Below are positions 53,212 through 62,772 of a stretch of 64,000 nt of DNA, piece by piece. The DNA lies in the NCBI RefSeq assembly GCF_002238045.1, contig NZ_NBYO01000001.1, forward strand, positions 372,001 through 436,000. Direction: 5' to 3'. The DNA is from Notoacmeibacter marinus (GTDB lineage: Bacteria > Pseudomonadota > Alphaproteobacteria > Rhizobiales > Rhizobiaceae). Position 1 is the first letter of the stretch, and each line of letters opens with the position of its first letter. The notes beneath the pieces were generated by a model that had not been told where the DNA came from, did not search any database, and saw nothing but the letters and a program-made list of their open reading frames with translations. The position numbers were made by a program, and so were the translations under genes.

Positions 53212-56200
53212 ATGAACTACCAATCCCCTTCGCCCCACACGGACGCTCGCGAAAGCAGGGCGGAACGAGGCAGACAACTGGGCGAGCTTACCCCGCCTAT
53301 TCGCGACAAGTTCCTCTCCGACGATGAATTCGGGGCGACCGGCGAGCGTCTTGCCAGTCGGGCCGAAGCGCCGCTGCAATCCTTTCGAACCTTCGACTTC
53401 CGCGGCCGCGAACGCGACAATGAAAAGGTCATCGAGACCTGCTACGAGGCGACCGCCCATGCGGCCAAGGAAGGTTATCCGATTTCGCCAGCGGCGGAGT
53501 GGCTGCTCGACAACCATCATCTGGTGGAAGCCAATCTCCGGCAGGTGCGGCGCGACCTGCCCATCAAGTTCTACGATCAACTGCCCAATACCAGCGTGGA
53601 GGGCGCCGACCAGAAAGTGCCGCGTGTTCTGGCGCTTGCATGGACCTATGTCGCTCACACCAACAGCGTTTTTTCCAGTCACACGCTCACTGCCATCACC
53701 GAGGGATTTCAAAGCGTCGAAACGCTGAAGATCGGTGAAATCTGGGCTATCCCGGCCTTTCTGCGCTTTGTTCTGTTGGAGAATCTCCGACGTGTTTCGG
53801 AGCGGGTGCAACATGGCCGCGAATTGCGGCAGAAAGCCAATGCGCTGGCCGACCGCATGCTGGCGGCGGAAACGGACAAGGAAGCCGAGCAGGAGTTCGG
53901 CCAGGCCCTGGCGGACATGTCCGAGCATTCCTTTTCGGCCCAACTCCTCTACCGTCTTCGCGACGGCTCAGATCGCGCTCAGACCGTCCTTCGCTGGCTC
54001 GAAGACGCTTTCGAACAGGAGGGGGTGGAAGCAGAAGAAATGCTGATTGCGCAGCAGAACAGCATTTCTTCGGCCAATGTGATCGTCGGCAATATCATCA
54101 GTTCGCTGCGCGCCATCGACGATATGGACTGGATTACGTGGTTCGAAAGTCTTTCCGCCGTCGACCGCCGGCTGCGAGCCAGCACTGATTTCGGACTGCT
54201 CGATCCGCGCTCGCGTAATCGTTATCGCGAGCGGATCGAAACGCTCGCCCGCCGGTCGAAGACATCGGAAATGGAGGTGACCGATACGGTCATCGAGATG
54301 GCGCGGCAAGGGGCCGACCAGCCCGATCCTCTGATCGTGGGCAATATAGGTTATTATCTGCTCGGAAACGGTATCGAGGCGCTGCGCGATCGGGTCGGCT
54401 ATCGCCGCCGTCCTCGCGAACGCGTGCGTCTGCTGTTCTCGCGACTTGGCTGGCTCGGCATCGCCCTGCCGGTGGCGATCCTGACGGCGATCATTCTGGC
54501 TGTCGCAGCCATGGCCATCGGCGCGATCGAAGGCGCGGGCGCAGCGGTCATTCTTATGGTCCTGCTCGCCCTGCCGGCTTCCGAGGCGGCAATGGGCATC
54601 TTCAACATGCTCTCGTCCTATATGGTGCGGCCCTATCACATGCCGGGCTATGAATATCGCGACGGCATTCCACGCGACGCGCGGACGCTGGTCGTGGTTC
54701 CCTGCATGATCGGCGATCGCGACACGATCGACGAACTCGTCCGTAATCTGGAAGTCCACTATCTCAGCAACCCGTCGGGCGAGACCTATTTCGCGCTTCT
54801 TTCCGACTGGCCGGATGCCGTTGCGGAGGAGCGTCCGGAAGACCGCGAGCTTCTGGACTACGCGCAGCGGACCATCGATACATTGGCGGAGACCTACGCC
54901 CATACGGGCAGGCGGCGTTTCTTTCTTCTGCATCGCCGTCGCGTCTATGAAGAGGTCGACGATGTATGGATGGGATGGGAGCGCAAGCGCGGCAAGCTGG
55001 AAGAGCTCTTCGACCTGATCCGCGGTGAGACGCACACTACCTACCTGACGCCTGCCCATGCCCTGCCGGAAGATATCGCTTTCGTCCTTACCCTCGATTC
55101 AGATACGCGCTTGCCACGCGACATGGTCGCCAAGCTCGTCGGCAAGATGGCCCATCCGCTCAACGCGCCCATCAACGACCCGGATTCCAATCGCGTAACA
55201 GGCGGTTACGGCATCCTTCAGCCGCGGATCACACCATCCCTGACAACCGGCGAAGAGGCCTCCGCCTTCCAGCGAATGTTCTCCTCCAATCGCGGTCTCG
55301 ATCCTTACGTCTTTGCCGTTTCCGACACTTATCAGGATGTCTTTCGGGAGGGCAGCTTCACCGGCAAGGGCCTGATCCATGTCGATGCTTTCCGCCAGGC
55401 CATGGCGGAGCGGATCGAAGACAATACCGTCCTGTCGCATGACCTTCTGGAGGGTGCCCTCGCCCGCTCGGCGCTCGTCACCGATGTCGAATTCGTGGAG
55501 GATTTTCCGACCAAATATTCGGTCGAGGTGGGACGGCAGCACCGCTGGATACGCGGCGACTGGCAGCTTCTGCCCTTCATTTTCGGCGGAGACCCGGATG
55601 TCACGCCGCTTAACCGGTTCAAGATGGTGGACAATCTGCGGCGCTCGATCCTGCCGGTCGCCTGGGTTCTGGCGTCGATTGCGGGCTGGACGAAATTCGG
55701 GGTCTGGCCTGCGCTGGTCTGGCAGCTCGTCCTGATCGCCATGCTTATCATCTCGCCGCTGATCTCCATGTTCATGGGTTTTCTGTCGCCGCCGGTCGGC
55801 GTCACCGTGCGTTCCCACCTGCGGACCTATGGTTGGGAGCTTCTGACGCTGCTCGGTCAGACGGGGCTACGCGTCGCCTTCATGGCGCACACCGCGTGGT
55901 ACGCCGCCGACGCCGTAGGCCGAACGCTTTACCGCCTTTTCGTGTCGCGCCGCCAGCTTCTGGAATGGAAGACCGCCGCACAGATGCAGAAGAGCGCGGC
56001 CGGCTCTCCCCTCGCCTATCTGGAGCTGATGTGGCCTTCATCGGCCATCGCCGCGATCGGCTTCATACTCGCGATCGCCTACGGCAATGACAGCGCCTTG
56101 GTCGCCCTACCCGTCACGGTCGCATGGTTCCTTGCTCCGCTCATCGCCTGGCAGGTCTCGCGCTCGGCGGAAACGGACGATCGCTTCTTCGTCTCAAGGG

Positions 56201-59200
56201 ACGAGCAACGGGCGCTGCGCCGCATAGCCCGCAGGACCTGGCGTTATTTCGAGACCTATGTCAGCGAAGAGCACAATCACCTGCCCCCCGACAATTTTCA
56301 GGAAGACCCCGAGCCGGTGATCGCGGCGCGCACATCGCCAACCAATATCGGCCTCTATTTGATCTCGACCGTTTCGGCCCGCGATCTCGGCTGGATCGGC
56401 TTCGAGGAGATGCTGAGCCGGATCGAGGCGACGCTGATCACCCTCCGGCGGATGGAGAAGCACCGGGGCCATCTCTACAACTGGTACGACACCAAGAACC
56501 TGCAGCCTCTGCCGCCGCGCTATATTTCCGCGGTCGACAGCGGCAATCTGGCCGGTCATCTCATTGTCGTCTCGTCGGCGCTGCGAGAAGCCGCGGCAGC
56601 GCCTGCGGCCTTCATGCATGCCGATGTCGAGGGCATTCGCGACACGGCAACCATCGTCGCCGAAGTTCTGGAAGACATTCCCAACGATCGCCGGACGATC
56701 CGACCTCTTCGCGCACGCATTCAGGAACGGCTGGACAGCTTTGTCACAGCGCTCGACCGGGGCGCCGCCGTCACCTCGGTCAAGGCCACGGGCCTGATGA
56801 CGGTCGCTCAGGAAATCGAGCGTCTGGCGCTCGACATCGACCTCGAAGTGGACAGCGATAACAGCCGGCGTCTGGTCTGCTGGTCCAGCGCGCTCATCCG
56901 GACCTGCGAGGCCCATTTCAACGATCCCGGCACGAGCCGCGAGGTCATGGACCGTCTGCGGCGACGTCTGATCGATGTGTCCGAAACCGCGCGCGGCATC
57001 GCGTTCGACATGGAATTCGGCTTTCTGATGAACAGGAAGCGGCGGCTGCTTTCCATCGGCTACCGTGTCGAAGAAGGCGAACTGGACGATTCCTGCTACG
57101 ATCTTCTGGCTTCGGAAGCCCGCCTGACCAGCCTTTTTGCCATCGCCAAGGGCGACCTGCCAAACGAGCACTGGTTCCGGCTCGGGCGACCCGTGGTTCC
57201 GGTCTCCGGCCGTGCGACGCTGGCCTCATGGTCGGGGTCGATGTTCGAATATCTGATGCCGCCGCTCGTCATGCATGAGCGGCAGGGAGGCCTTCTCTAC
57301 CAGACCAACCGAATGGTCGTGCGGGTGCAACAGCGCTATGCGCGCGAATTGGGCGTGCCATGGGGCATTTCGGAATCGGCCTATAATGCGCGCGACCATT
57401 TGCTGACCTATCAATATTCCAATTTCGGCGTGCCTTCGCTCGGCCTGAAGCGGGATCTTGCCCGCAACGCCGTTATCGCGCCCTATGCCACGATGCTCGC
57501 CTGTCAGGTCGCTCCCAGCGACGCCATCCGCAACATGGACCGGCTGCGCAAGATCGGCGCGCAGGGTGCGTACGGCTTCTACGAATCCGTCGATTTCACG
57601 CCCTCGCGCCTGCCAAAGGGCGAAAAATGCGCCGTCATTCGCGCCTATTTCGCACACCATCAGGGCATGAGCATCTGTGCTGCGGCCAATGTCGTGACAT
57701 CCGGCAGGTTGCGTGAACTGTTCCATTCCGATCCGGTGATCGAGGCGGCCGAACTGCTGCTGCAGGAGCGCGCGCCGCGCACCGTCGCACCCGTATCCCG
57801 GTCCGAAGAGGTTATGCGCCAGAAGCGCAATGGCGGAGCGCTCGCCGCGCCGGCCATGCAGATTTACGACGAGCCCGCATTGCTGGACCGCCGCACGCAG
57901 TTGCTGTCGAACGGCCACTACAACGTCATGGTCACGGCGACAGGCGCAGGCTATTCGCGATGGAACGGCCTTGCCATCACGCGTTGGCGGCCAGATCCTG
58001 TGGAGGATAGCTGGGGCCAGTACATCTTCCTACGCGACGTCGCGACCGGCCAATGGTGGAGCACGACCAGCCAGCCGCGCAGTGCGCCCGACGAACGGTC
58101 CGTTGCGGTGTTCACCGATTCACAGGCCGAGTTCCGCAAGCGCGTCGGGACCATCCAGTCCCATCTGGACATTCTGGTCACGACCGAAGGCGACGGCGAA
58201 GGCCGCCGCCTCACCCTCGCCAATACCGGCAGCGCGGACCGGCTGATCGAGGTGACCTCCTTTGCCGAACTGGTTCTCTCAGCCGATCAGGCCGACATGG
58301 CCCACCCGGCCTTTTCGAAGATGTTCGTGCGCACCGAGATCGACCCGGCGGGCGACGCGATCATCGCCACGCGCAACAAACGCACGCTCGGCGAACCGGA
58401 TATTCACGTCGCCCACCTCATCACCGAGACCGCCGGGCAAAAGCGCGCCACGCAATTCGAAACCGATCGCCGCGCCTTTATCGGCAGGGAACGAGGTTTG
58501 TCATCGGCAAGGGCATTCGACCCCGGCGCAGAACTGAGCGGTTCGGTCGGATTCACGCTCGATCCGATCATGTCGTTGCGGCGGATCGTTCGTATTCCGG
58601 CTGGCAAGAAGGCGACCGTCACATTCTGGACGCTCGCGGCGGCCGACCGCGAAACGCTGAATGACCGGATCATCCATTATCGGCACACCGAAACCTTCAA
58701 CCATGAGAGCCAGCTGGCCTGGACGCGCAGCCAGGTTCAGCTGCGGCACATCAATATTACGAGCGAAGACGCAGAGACGTTCCAGCGGCTGGCCCGTTAC
58801 CTCATCTATCCCGATATGGATTTCCGCATCGGCGACGAAGCAGTCCGCGACGGGCTGGCGAGCCAGAGCGCGCTGTGGCCGCTCGGCATTTCCGGCGACC
58901 ATCCGATCTTCGTACTGCGCACCGATGATGAGAACGATCTCAAGATCGTCAGCGAAGCGCTCGCCATGCAGGAATATCTGCGGAGCCGGGGCCATGTGTT
59001 CGATCTCGTCATTCTGAACGAGCGGGCAACCTCCTATGCGCAGGACATGCAGCAGGCGGTCGATATTCTCTGCGACAATGCCCGTCATCGCGGACTGTCG
59101 GATGCATCGCGCGCTCACATTTTTGCCGTTCGTCGCGATCTGGTGGACGAGACCGCCTATAACGCGCTTCTCGCTGCGTCGCGGATCACACTACACACCC

Positions 59201-61704
59201 GCAATGGGCGGCTGTCCCAGCAACTGGCACGGCTCGAAGGCGAAGCCGAGGAACAAACGCCGGCGCCGCTCTTTCCGATCCAGCGTGAAGAATCGTTGCC
59301 GACGGCCATTCCCCATCCGGCGACGGTGGCCAAAACCGGCGACGATCTTCTCTTCTGGAACGGTGTGGGCGGCTTCGACCCTGAAACCGGCGAATATGTC
59401 GTGCGGCTTACCGGGACCGAGCGGACGCCGCAGCCGTGGATCAACGTCATTTCGGGCAAGGATTTCGGGTTCCACGTTTCCGCCGGCGGCGCGGCATTCA
59501 CATGGAGCATCAATTCACGCGACTACCAGTTGACGCCGTGGAGCAACGATCCCGTTTTGAACCGACCGGGCGAGGCGCTTTACATCCGCGATCTGGAAAG
59601 CGGCATTACGCTGACGCCATTTGGCGCCCTGGCTGGCGCGGCATCGGAACCCTACGAAGCCCGCCATGGTACGGGCTACTCGACGTTCCGTTCGGCAGGC
59701 GGCGGCCTGCGGCTGACCGCGACCATGGCAATGGCGTATGGACGCAACGCCAAGGTGACACGGCTGCACATCGCAAACGAATTCGACCGTCCCCGCAAGC
59801 TTCGGCTCTACGCCTTCGCTGAATGGGTCCTCGGTAACAATGGCAATCAGTCCGCGCCCTTCATTGTCTCCCAATTCGACGATTCATCCGGCGTTCTCAG
59901 CGCGACCAACCCCTACTCCGTCGATTTCTCCGGGCGGCACGCCTTTTTTGCGCTCTCCACGCCGGTTTCGTCCCACACCGCTTCGCGGCGCTGCTTCATC
60001 GGTCGGCAATCGGTCCGGTATCCGCAGGCGGTAGCCGAAGGCGCGGCGCTGGACGATTCGATCGCGATCGGTGGCGACCCCTGTGCCGCACTGGCCTCCG
60101 ATATCGAGGTGCCGGCAGACGGATCGGTGGAGGTGCTTGTCATTCTCGGCGATGGCGACTCGGCCGAAGACGCTTCATCCATGGCGAACGCCTTGCGAGA
60201 AGAGGGTTTCGACCAACAACTCGCGGCGGCCAGAGACGAGTGGGATGCGTTTCTCGGCACGTTGCAGGTCGAGACCCCCGACCCGGCCATGAATATTATG
60301 GTCAATCGCTGGCTGCCCTACCAGGCGCTCGCCTGCCGCATCCGTGCCCGCTCGGCTTTCTACCAGGCCTCCGGGGCCTACGGGTTCCGCGATCAGTTGC
60401 AGGACACCTCGGCGCTGCTGCTGCAGGACCCGTCCTATGCAAAGGCGCAGATCCTGAACGCAGCGGGCCGCCAGTTCCCGGAAGGCGACGTGCAGCACTG
60501 GTGGCTGCCGCGCACCGGCGCGGGCGTTCGCACCATGATCTCCGACGATGTGGTGTGGCTCGGCTATCTCACGGCCCACTATGTGCGGGTGACGGGCGAT
60601 ACGGACTTTCTCGACACCAAGCTGCCGTTCATCGACGGTCCGGAACTGGAGCCGGGCCAGCATGATGCTTTCTATACGCCGGAGGTGCTGGATGGCGACG
60701 TCTCGCTCTACGAACACTGCGCCCGGGCGCTTGATCTCGGCTGCGCACGGCGCGGCGAGAACGGCCTGCCGCTGATCCTCGGCGGCGACTGGAACGACGG
60801 CATGAACCGCGTCGGTGAAGAGGGTCACGGCACCTCGGTCTGGCTCGGCTGGTTCATGGCGGGCGGACTGTCGGCGATGATTCCGCTGGCCGACGCAAGG
60901 GGTGACGAAGCGCGCGTCGAACGCTGGTCGGCGCGGCGCGATGAATTGCGAACAGCCCTTCAAAAGGAGGGTTGGGACGGCGAATGGTACCGACGCGGTT
61001 CGTTCGACGATGGTACGCCGCTCGGCAGCCATACGTCCGACGAATGCCAGATCGACACCATCGCGCAGAGCTGGAGCGTCTTGTCCGGAGAAGGCGATCC
61101 GGAGCGTAGCCACCAGGCGCTCGACAAGGTGCTGGACATCCTGACCGACGACGAGGTGAAGATCATCAAACTCTTCACTCCGCCCTTCCAGCACACGGAC
61201 AAGAACCCCGGCTACATCAAGGGCTACCCGCCCGGCGTCCGCGAAAATGGCGGCCAGTACACCCATGGCGCCATCTGGACAGCCTATGCACTGGCGGAAC
61301 TGGGCCGGCCGGACGATGCGTGGAAAGCCTATTCGCATCTCCTGCCGATCAATCATGCGCTGGACGAGGAAGCGATGCAACGCTACCGCGTCGAGCCCTA
61401 TGTCGTCGCCGCCGACATCTATGGCGAAGAGGACCGGCGCGGCCGTGGCGGCTGGACCTGGTACACCGGTTCCGCAGGCTGGCTCTACCGATGCTCGGTC
61501 GAGGCCATTCTCGGCATTCGGCGGCAGGGCGGGCGGCTATTCGTGAAGCCGGCCATGCCGAGCCATTGGGACCGCTATGCCGCCACACTCAACCAGAGTG
61601 GCGCGACCTACCGGATTGAGGCCGAACGTGTGGACGGGCAAATCGTCGTCCGCGTGAACGGTGAAACGGAAGCGACTAAGGGTGAAGGTTTTGCCTTGAA
61701 CTGA
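53212..61704 (+). CDS. ndvB: Cyclic beta-1,2-glucan synthase
   Basis: Giant inner-membrane enzyme that starts, elongates, sizes and cyclises periplasmic beta-1,2-glucan from UDP-glucose (NdvB/ChvB/Cgs). About 2,830 residues, the usual length. Order: hydrophilic N-terminal region; two to three membrane segments (about 415-475); GT84 glycosyltransferase with VVVPCMIGDRDTID (about 487), LDSDTRLPRDM (about 628) and QHRWIRGDW (about 775); further membrane segments to about 985; glycoamylase-like region with YFAHHQGMSIC (about 1478); beta-sandwich domains; and a C-terminal GH94 phosphorylase domain with GGDWNDGMNRVGEEG (about 2523) that sets ring size. ATG at 53212 is preferred over a GTG at 53143; both have weak ribosome-binding sites. 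Confidence 0.97.
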   Translation: MNYQSPSPHTDARESRAERGRQLGELTPPIRDKFLSDDEFGATGERLASRAEAPLQSFRTFDFRGRERDNEKVIETCYEATAHAAKEGYPISPAAEWLLDNHHLVEANLRQVRRDLPIKFYDQLPNTSVEGADQKVPRVLALAWTYVAHTNSVFSSHTLTAITEGFQSVETLKIGEIWAIPAFLRFVLLENLRRVSERVQHGRELRQKANALADRMLAAETDKEAEQEFGQALADMSEHSFSAQLLYRLRDGSDRAQTVLRWLEDAFEQEGVEAEEMLIAQQNSISSANVIVGNIISSLRAIDDMDWITWFESLSAVDRRLRASTDFGLLDPRSRNRYRERIETLARRSKTSEMEVTDTVIEMARQGADQPDPLIVGNIGYYLLGNGIEALRDRVGYRRRPRERVRLLFSRLGWLGIALPVAILTAIILAVAAMAIGAIEGAGAAVILMVLLALPASEAAMGIFNMLSSYMVRPYHMPGYEYRDGIPRDARTLVVVPCMIGDRDTIDELVRNLEVHYLSNPSGETYFALLSDWPDAVAEERPEDRELLDYAQRTIDTLAETYAHTGRRRFFLLHRRRVYEEVDDVWMGWERKRGKLEELFDLIRGETHTTYLTPAHALPEDIAFVLTLDSDTRLPRDMVAKLVGKMAHPLNAPINDPDSNRVTGGYGILQPRITPSLTTGEEASAFQRMFSSNRGLDPYVFAVSDTYQDVFREGSFTGKGLIHVDAFRQAMAERIEDNTVLSHDLLEGALARSALVTDVEFVEDFPTKYSVEVGRQHRWIRGDWQLLPFIFGGDPDVTPLNRFKMVDNLRRSILPVAWVLASIAGWTKFGVWPALVWQLVLIAMLIISPLISMFMGFLSPPVGVTVRSHLRTYGWELLTLLGQTGLRVAFMAHTAWYAADAVGRTLYRLFVSRRQLLEWKTAAQMQKSAAGSPLAYLELMWPSSAIAAIGFILAIAYGNDSALVALPVTVAWFLAPLIAWQVSRSAETDDRFFVSRDEQRALRRIARRTWRYFETYVSEEHNHLPPDNFQEDPEPVIAARTSPTNIGLYLISTVSARDLGWIGFEEMLSRIEATLITLRRMEKHRGHLYNWYDTKNLQPLPPRYISAVDSGNLAGHLIVVSSALREAAAAPAAFMHADVEGIRDTATIVAEVLEDIPNDRRTIRPLRARIQERLDSFVTALDRGAAVTSVKATGLMTVAQEIERLALDIDLEVDSDNSRRLVCWSSALIRTCEAHFNDPGTSREVMDRLRRRLIDVSETARGIAFDMEFGFLMNRKRRLLSIGYRVEEGELDDSCYDLLASEARLTSLFAIAKGDLPNEHWFRLGRPVVPVSGRATLASWSGSMFEYLMPPLVMHERQGGLLYQTNRMVVRVQQRYARELGVPWGISESAYNARDHLLTYQYSNFGVPSLGLKRDLARNAVIAPYATMLACQVAPSDAIRNMDRLRKIGAQGAYGFYESVDFTPSRLPKGEKCAVIRAYFAHHQGMSICAAANVVTSGRLRELFHSDPVIEAAELLLQERAPRTVAPVSRSEEVMRQKRNGGALAAPAMQIYDEPALLDRRTQLLSNGHYNVMVTATGAGYSRWNGLAITRWRPDPVEDSWGQYIFLRDVATGQWWSTTSQPRSAPDERSVAVFTDSQAEFRKRVGTIQSHLDILVTTEGDGEGRRLTLANTGSADRLIEVTSFAELVLSADQADMAHPAFSKMFVRTEIDPAGDAIIATRNKRTLGEPDIHVAHLITETAGQKRATQFETDRRAFIGRERGLSSARAFDPGAELSGSVGFTLDPIMSLRRIVRIPAGKKATVTFWTLAAADRETLNDRIIHYRHTETFNHESQLAWTRSQVQLRHINITSEDAETFQRLARYLIYPDMDFRIGDEAVRDGLASQSALWPLGISGDHPIFVLRTDDENDLKIVSEALAMQEYLRSRGHVFDLVILNERATSYAQDMQQAVDILCDNARHRGLSDASRAHIFAVRRDLVDETAYNALLAASRITLHTRNGRLSQQLARLEGEAEEQTPAPLFPIQREESLPTAIPHPATVAKTGDDLLFWNGVGGFDPETGEYVVRLTGTERTPQPWINVISGKDFGFHVSAGGAAFTWSINSRDYQLTPWSNDPVLNRPGEALYIRDLESGITLTPFGALAGAASEPYEARHGTGYSTFRSAGGGLRLTATMAMAYGRNAKVTRLHIANEFDRPRKLRLYAFAEWVLGNNGNQSAPFIVSQFDDSSGVLSATNPYSVDFSGRHAFFALSTPVSSHTASRRCFIGRQSVRYPQAVAEGAALDDSIAIGGDPCAALASDIEVPADGSVEVLVILGDGDSAEDASSMANALREEGFDQQLAAARDEWDAFLGTLQVETPDPAMNIMVNRWLPYQALACRIRARSAFYQASGAYGFRDQLQDTSALLLQDPSYAKAQILNAAGRQFPEGDVQHWWLPRTGAGVRTMISDDVVWLGYLTAHYVRVTGDTDFLDTKLPFIDGPELEPGQHDAFYTPEVLDGDVSLYEHCARALDLGCARRGENGLPLILGGDWNDGMNRVGEEGHGTSVWLGWFMAGGLSAMIPLADARGDEARVERWSARRDELRTALQKEGWDGEWYRRGSFDDGTPLGSHTSDECQIDTIAQSWSVLSGEGDPERSHQALDKVLDILTDDEVKIIKLFTPPFQHTDKNPGYIKGYPPGVRENGGQYTHGAIWTAYALAELGRPDDAWKAYSHLLPINHALDEEAMQRYRVEPYVVAADIYGEEDRRGRGGWTWYTGSAGWLYRCSVEAILGIRRQGGRLFVKPAMPSHWDRYAATLNQSGATYRIEAERVDGQIVVRVNGETEATKGEGFALN

Positions 61705-61810
61705 GGCAGGCATGGTCCTTCCATGGGCAAGCGAGCGGACCGGCCCTATGTGACGGCGAACGCGGCCCGATTCCGGTTGGGCATTCATGGATAATTGAGG
61801 GAGATATTAC

Positions 61811-62245
61811 ATGCGAACCATTCAACGGCTGGACAGCGACGATGCGCAACTTCTGATCGAAGGTGCAGCGGCCGAGGCCGACTCCATGGGCGTGCCGATG
61901 TGCATCGCAATCACCGACGAAGGCGGCAATCTGCTGGCCTTCAAGCGGATGGACGGCGGCAAGGTGACGTCGATCACCATCGCCATCGACAAGAGCTTCA
62001 CCGCATCGGGCGCGCAGAAGGCGACACATGAATATGGCGAAGCGAGCCAGCCCGGCGCGCCGGCCTACGGCATTTTCGCCGGCATTGGCGGGCGGCTGAT
62101 GGTCGTCGGCGGCGGCCTTCCGGTCAAGGTCGACGGCGCGGTTGTCGGCGGCATTGGCATCTCGTCCGGCACACCGGCGCAGGACCGGCAATGCGCCGAG
62201 GCCGGCATCAAACACCTGATGGAAAAGAAGGGCTATTCCGAATGA
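61811..62245 (+). CDS. GlcG/HbpS-family heme-binding-like protein
   Basis: Protein of 144 residues of the GlcG/HbpS fold: LLIEGAAAEADSMGVPMCIA, ITDEGGNLLAFKRMDGGKV, and VGGGLPVKVDGAVVGGIGIS are characteristic. Members bind heme or small ligands; GlcG in glycolate loci has no settled function. No signal peptide. GAGGGAGA lies just upstream of the ATG at 61811. Its stop overlaps the carbonic anhydrase start (ATGA), suggesting joint translation. Confidence 0.88.
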   Translation: MRTIQRLDSDDAQLLIEGAAAEADSMGVPMCIAITDEGGNLLAFKRMDGGKVTSITIAIDKSFTASGAQKATHEYGEASQPGAPAYGIFAGIGGRLMVVGGGLPVKVDGAVVGGIGISSGTPAQDRQCAEAGIKHLMEKKGYSE

Positions 62246-62769
62246 CGCTCTACCGCCTCGGCGACCGCAGCCCCGAGCTTGCCGACGAGACCGTTTTCGT
62301 CGCGCCAGGCGCGCAGGTGATGGGAAACGTCATTCTGGGCGCGCAGGTTGGCATCTGGTTCAACGCGGTCCTGCGCGGCGACAATGAACCGATCACCATC
62401 GGCGCTCGCACCAATATCCAGGATCTGACGATGATCCACACCGATCCGGGCGCGCCGGTGACGATCGGCGAAGGCTGCACCATCGGCCACAAGGCAATCA
62501 TTCATGGCTGCACGATCGGCGACAATTCGCTGATCGGCATGGGCGCCACCGTGCTGAACCGCGCGAGGATCGGCAAGAACTGCCTGATCGGAGCCGGCGC
62601 GCTTATCACCGAAGGCAAGGAGATTCCCGATGGCAGCCTTGTCGTCGGCGCGCCCGGCAAGGTGATCCGACAGCTCGACGAAGGCGCGATCTCGGCGCTG
62701 CGCATGAGCGCCGAGAACTACGTACAGAATGCCGCGCGTTTTCTAGCCGACCTTCAGGCGCTCGACTGA
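62242..62769 (+). CDS. Gamma-class carbonic anhydrase family protein
   Basis: Left-handed beta-helix trimeric protein of 175 residues with hexapeptide repeats (VFVAPGAQVMGNVILGAQ, IGEGCTIGHKAIIHGCTIGD, IGKNCLIGAGALITEG). The three zinc/iron ligands are conserved: His66 (MIHTDPG), His83 and His88 (IGHKAIIHGC). Many CamH-like relatives show weak or no hydration activity, so activity is probable but not certain. The ATG at 62242 overlaps the preceding stop. It converges on the SulP gene with three bases between the stops. Confidence 0.92.
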   Translation: MTLYRLGDRSPELADETVFVAPGAQVMGNVILGAQVGIWFNAVLRGDNEPITIGARTNIQDLTMIHTDPGAPVTIGEGCTIGHKAIIHGCTIGDNSLIGMGATVLNRARIGKNCLIGAGALITEGKEIPDGSLVVGAPGKVIRQLDEGAISALRMSAENYVQNAARFLADLQALD

Positions 62770-62772
62770 GCC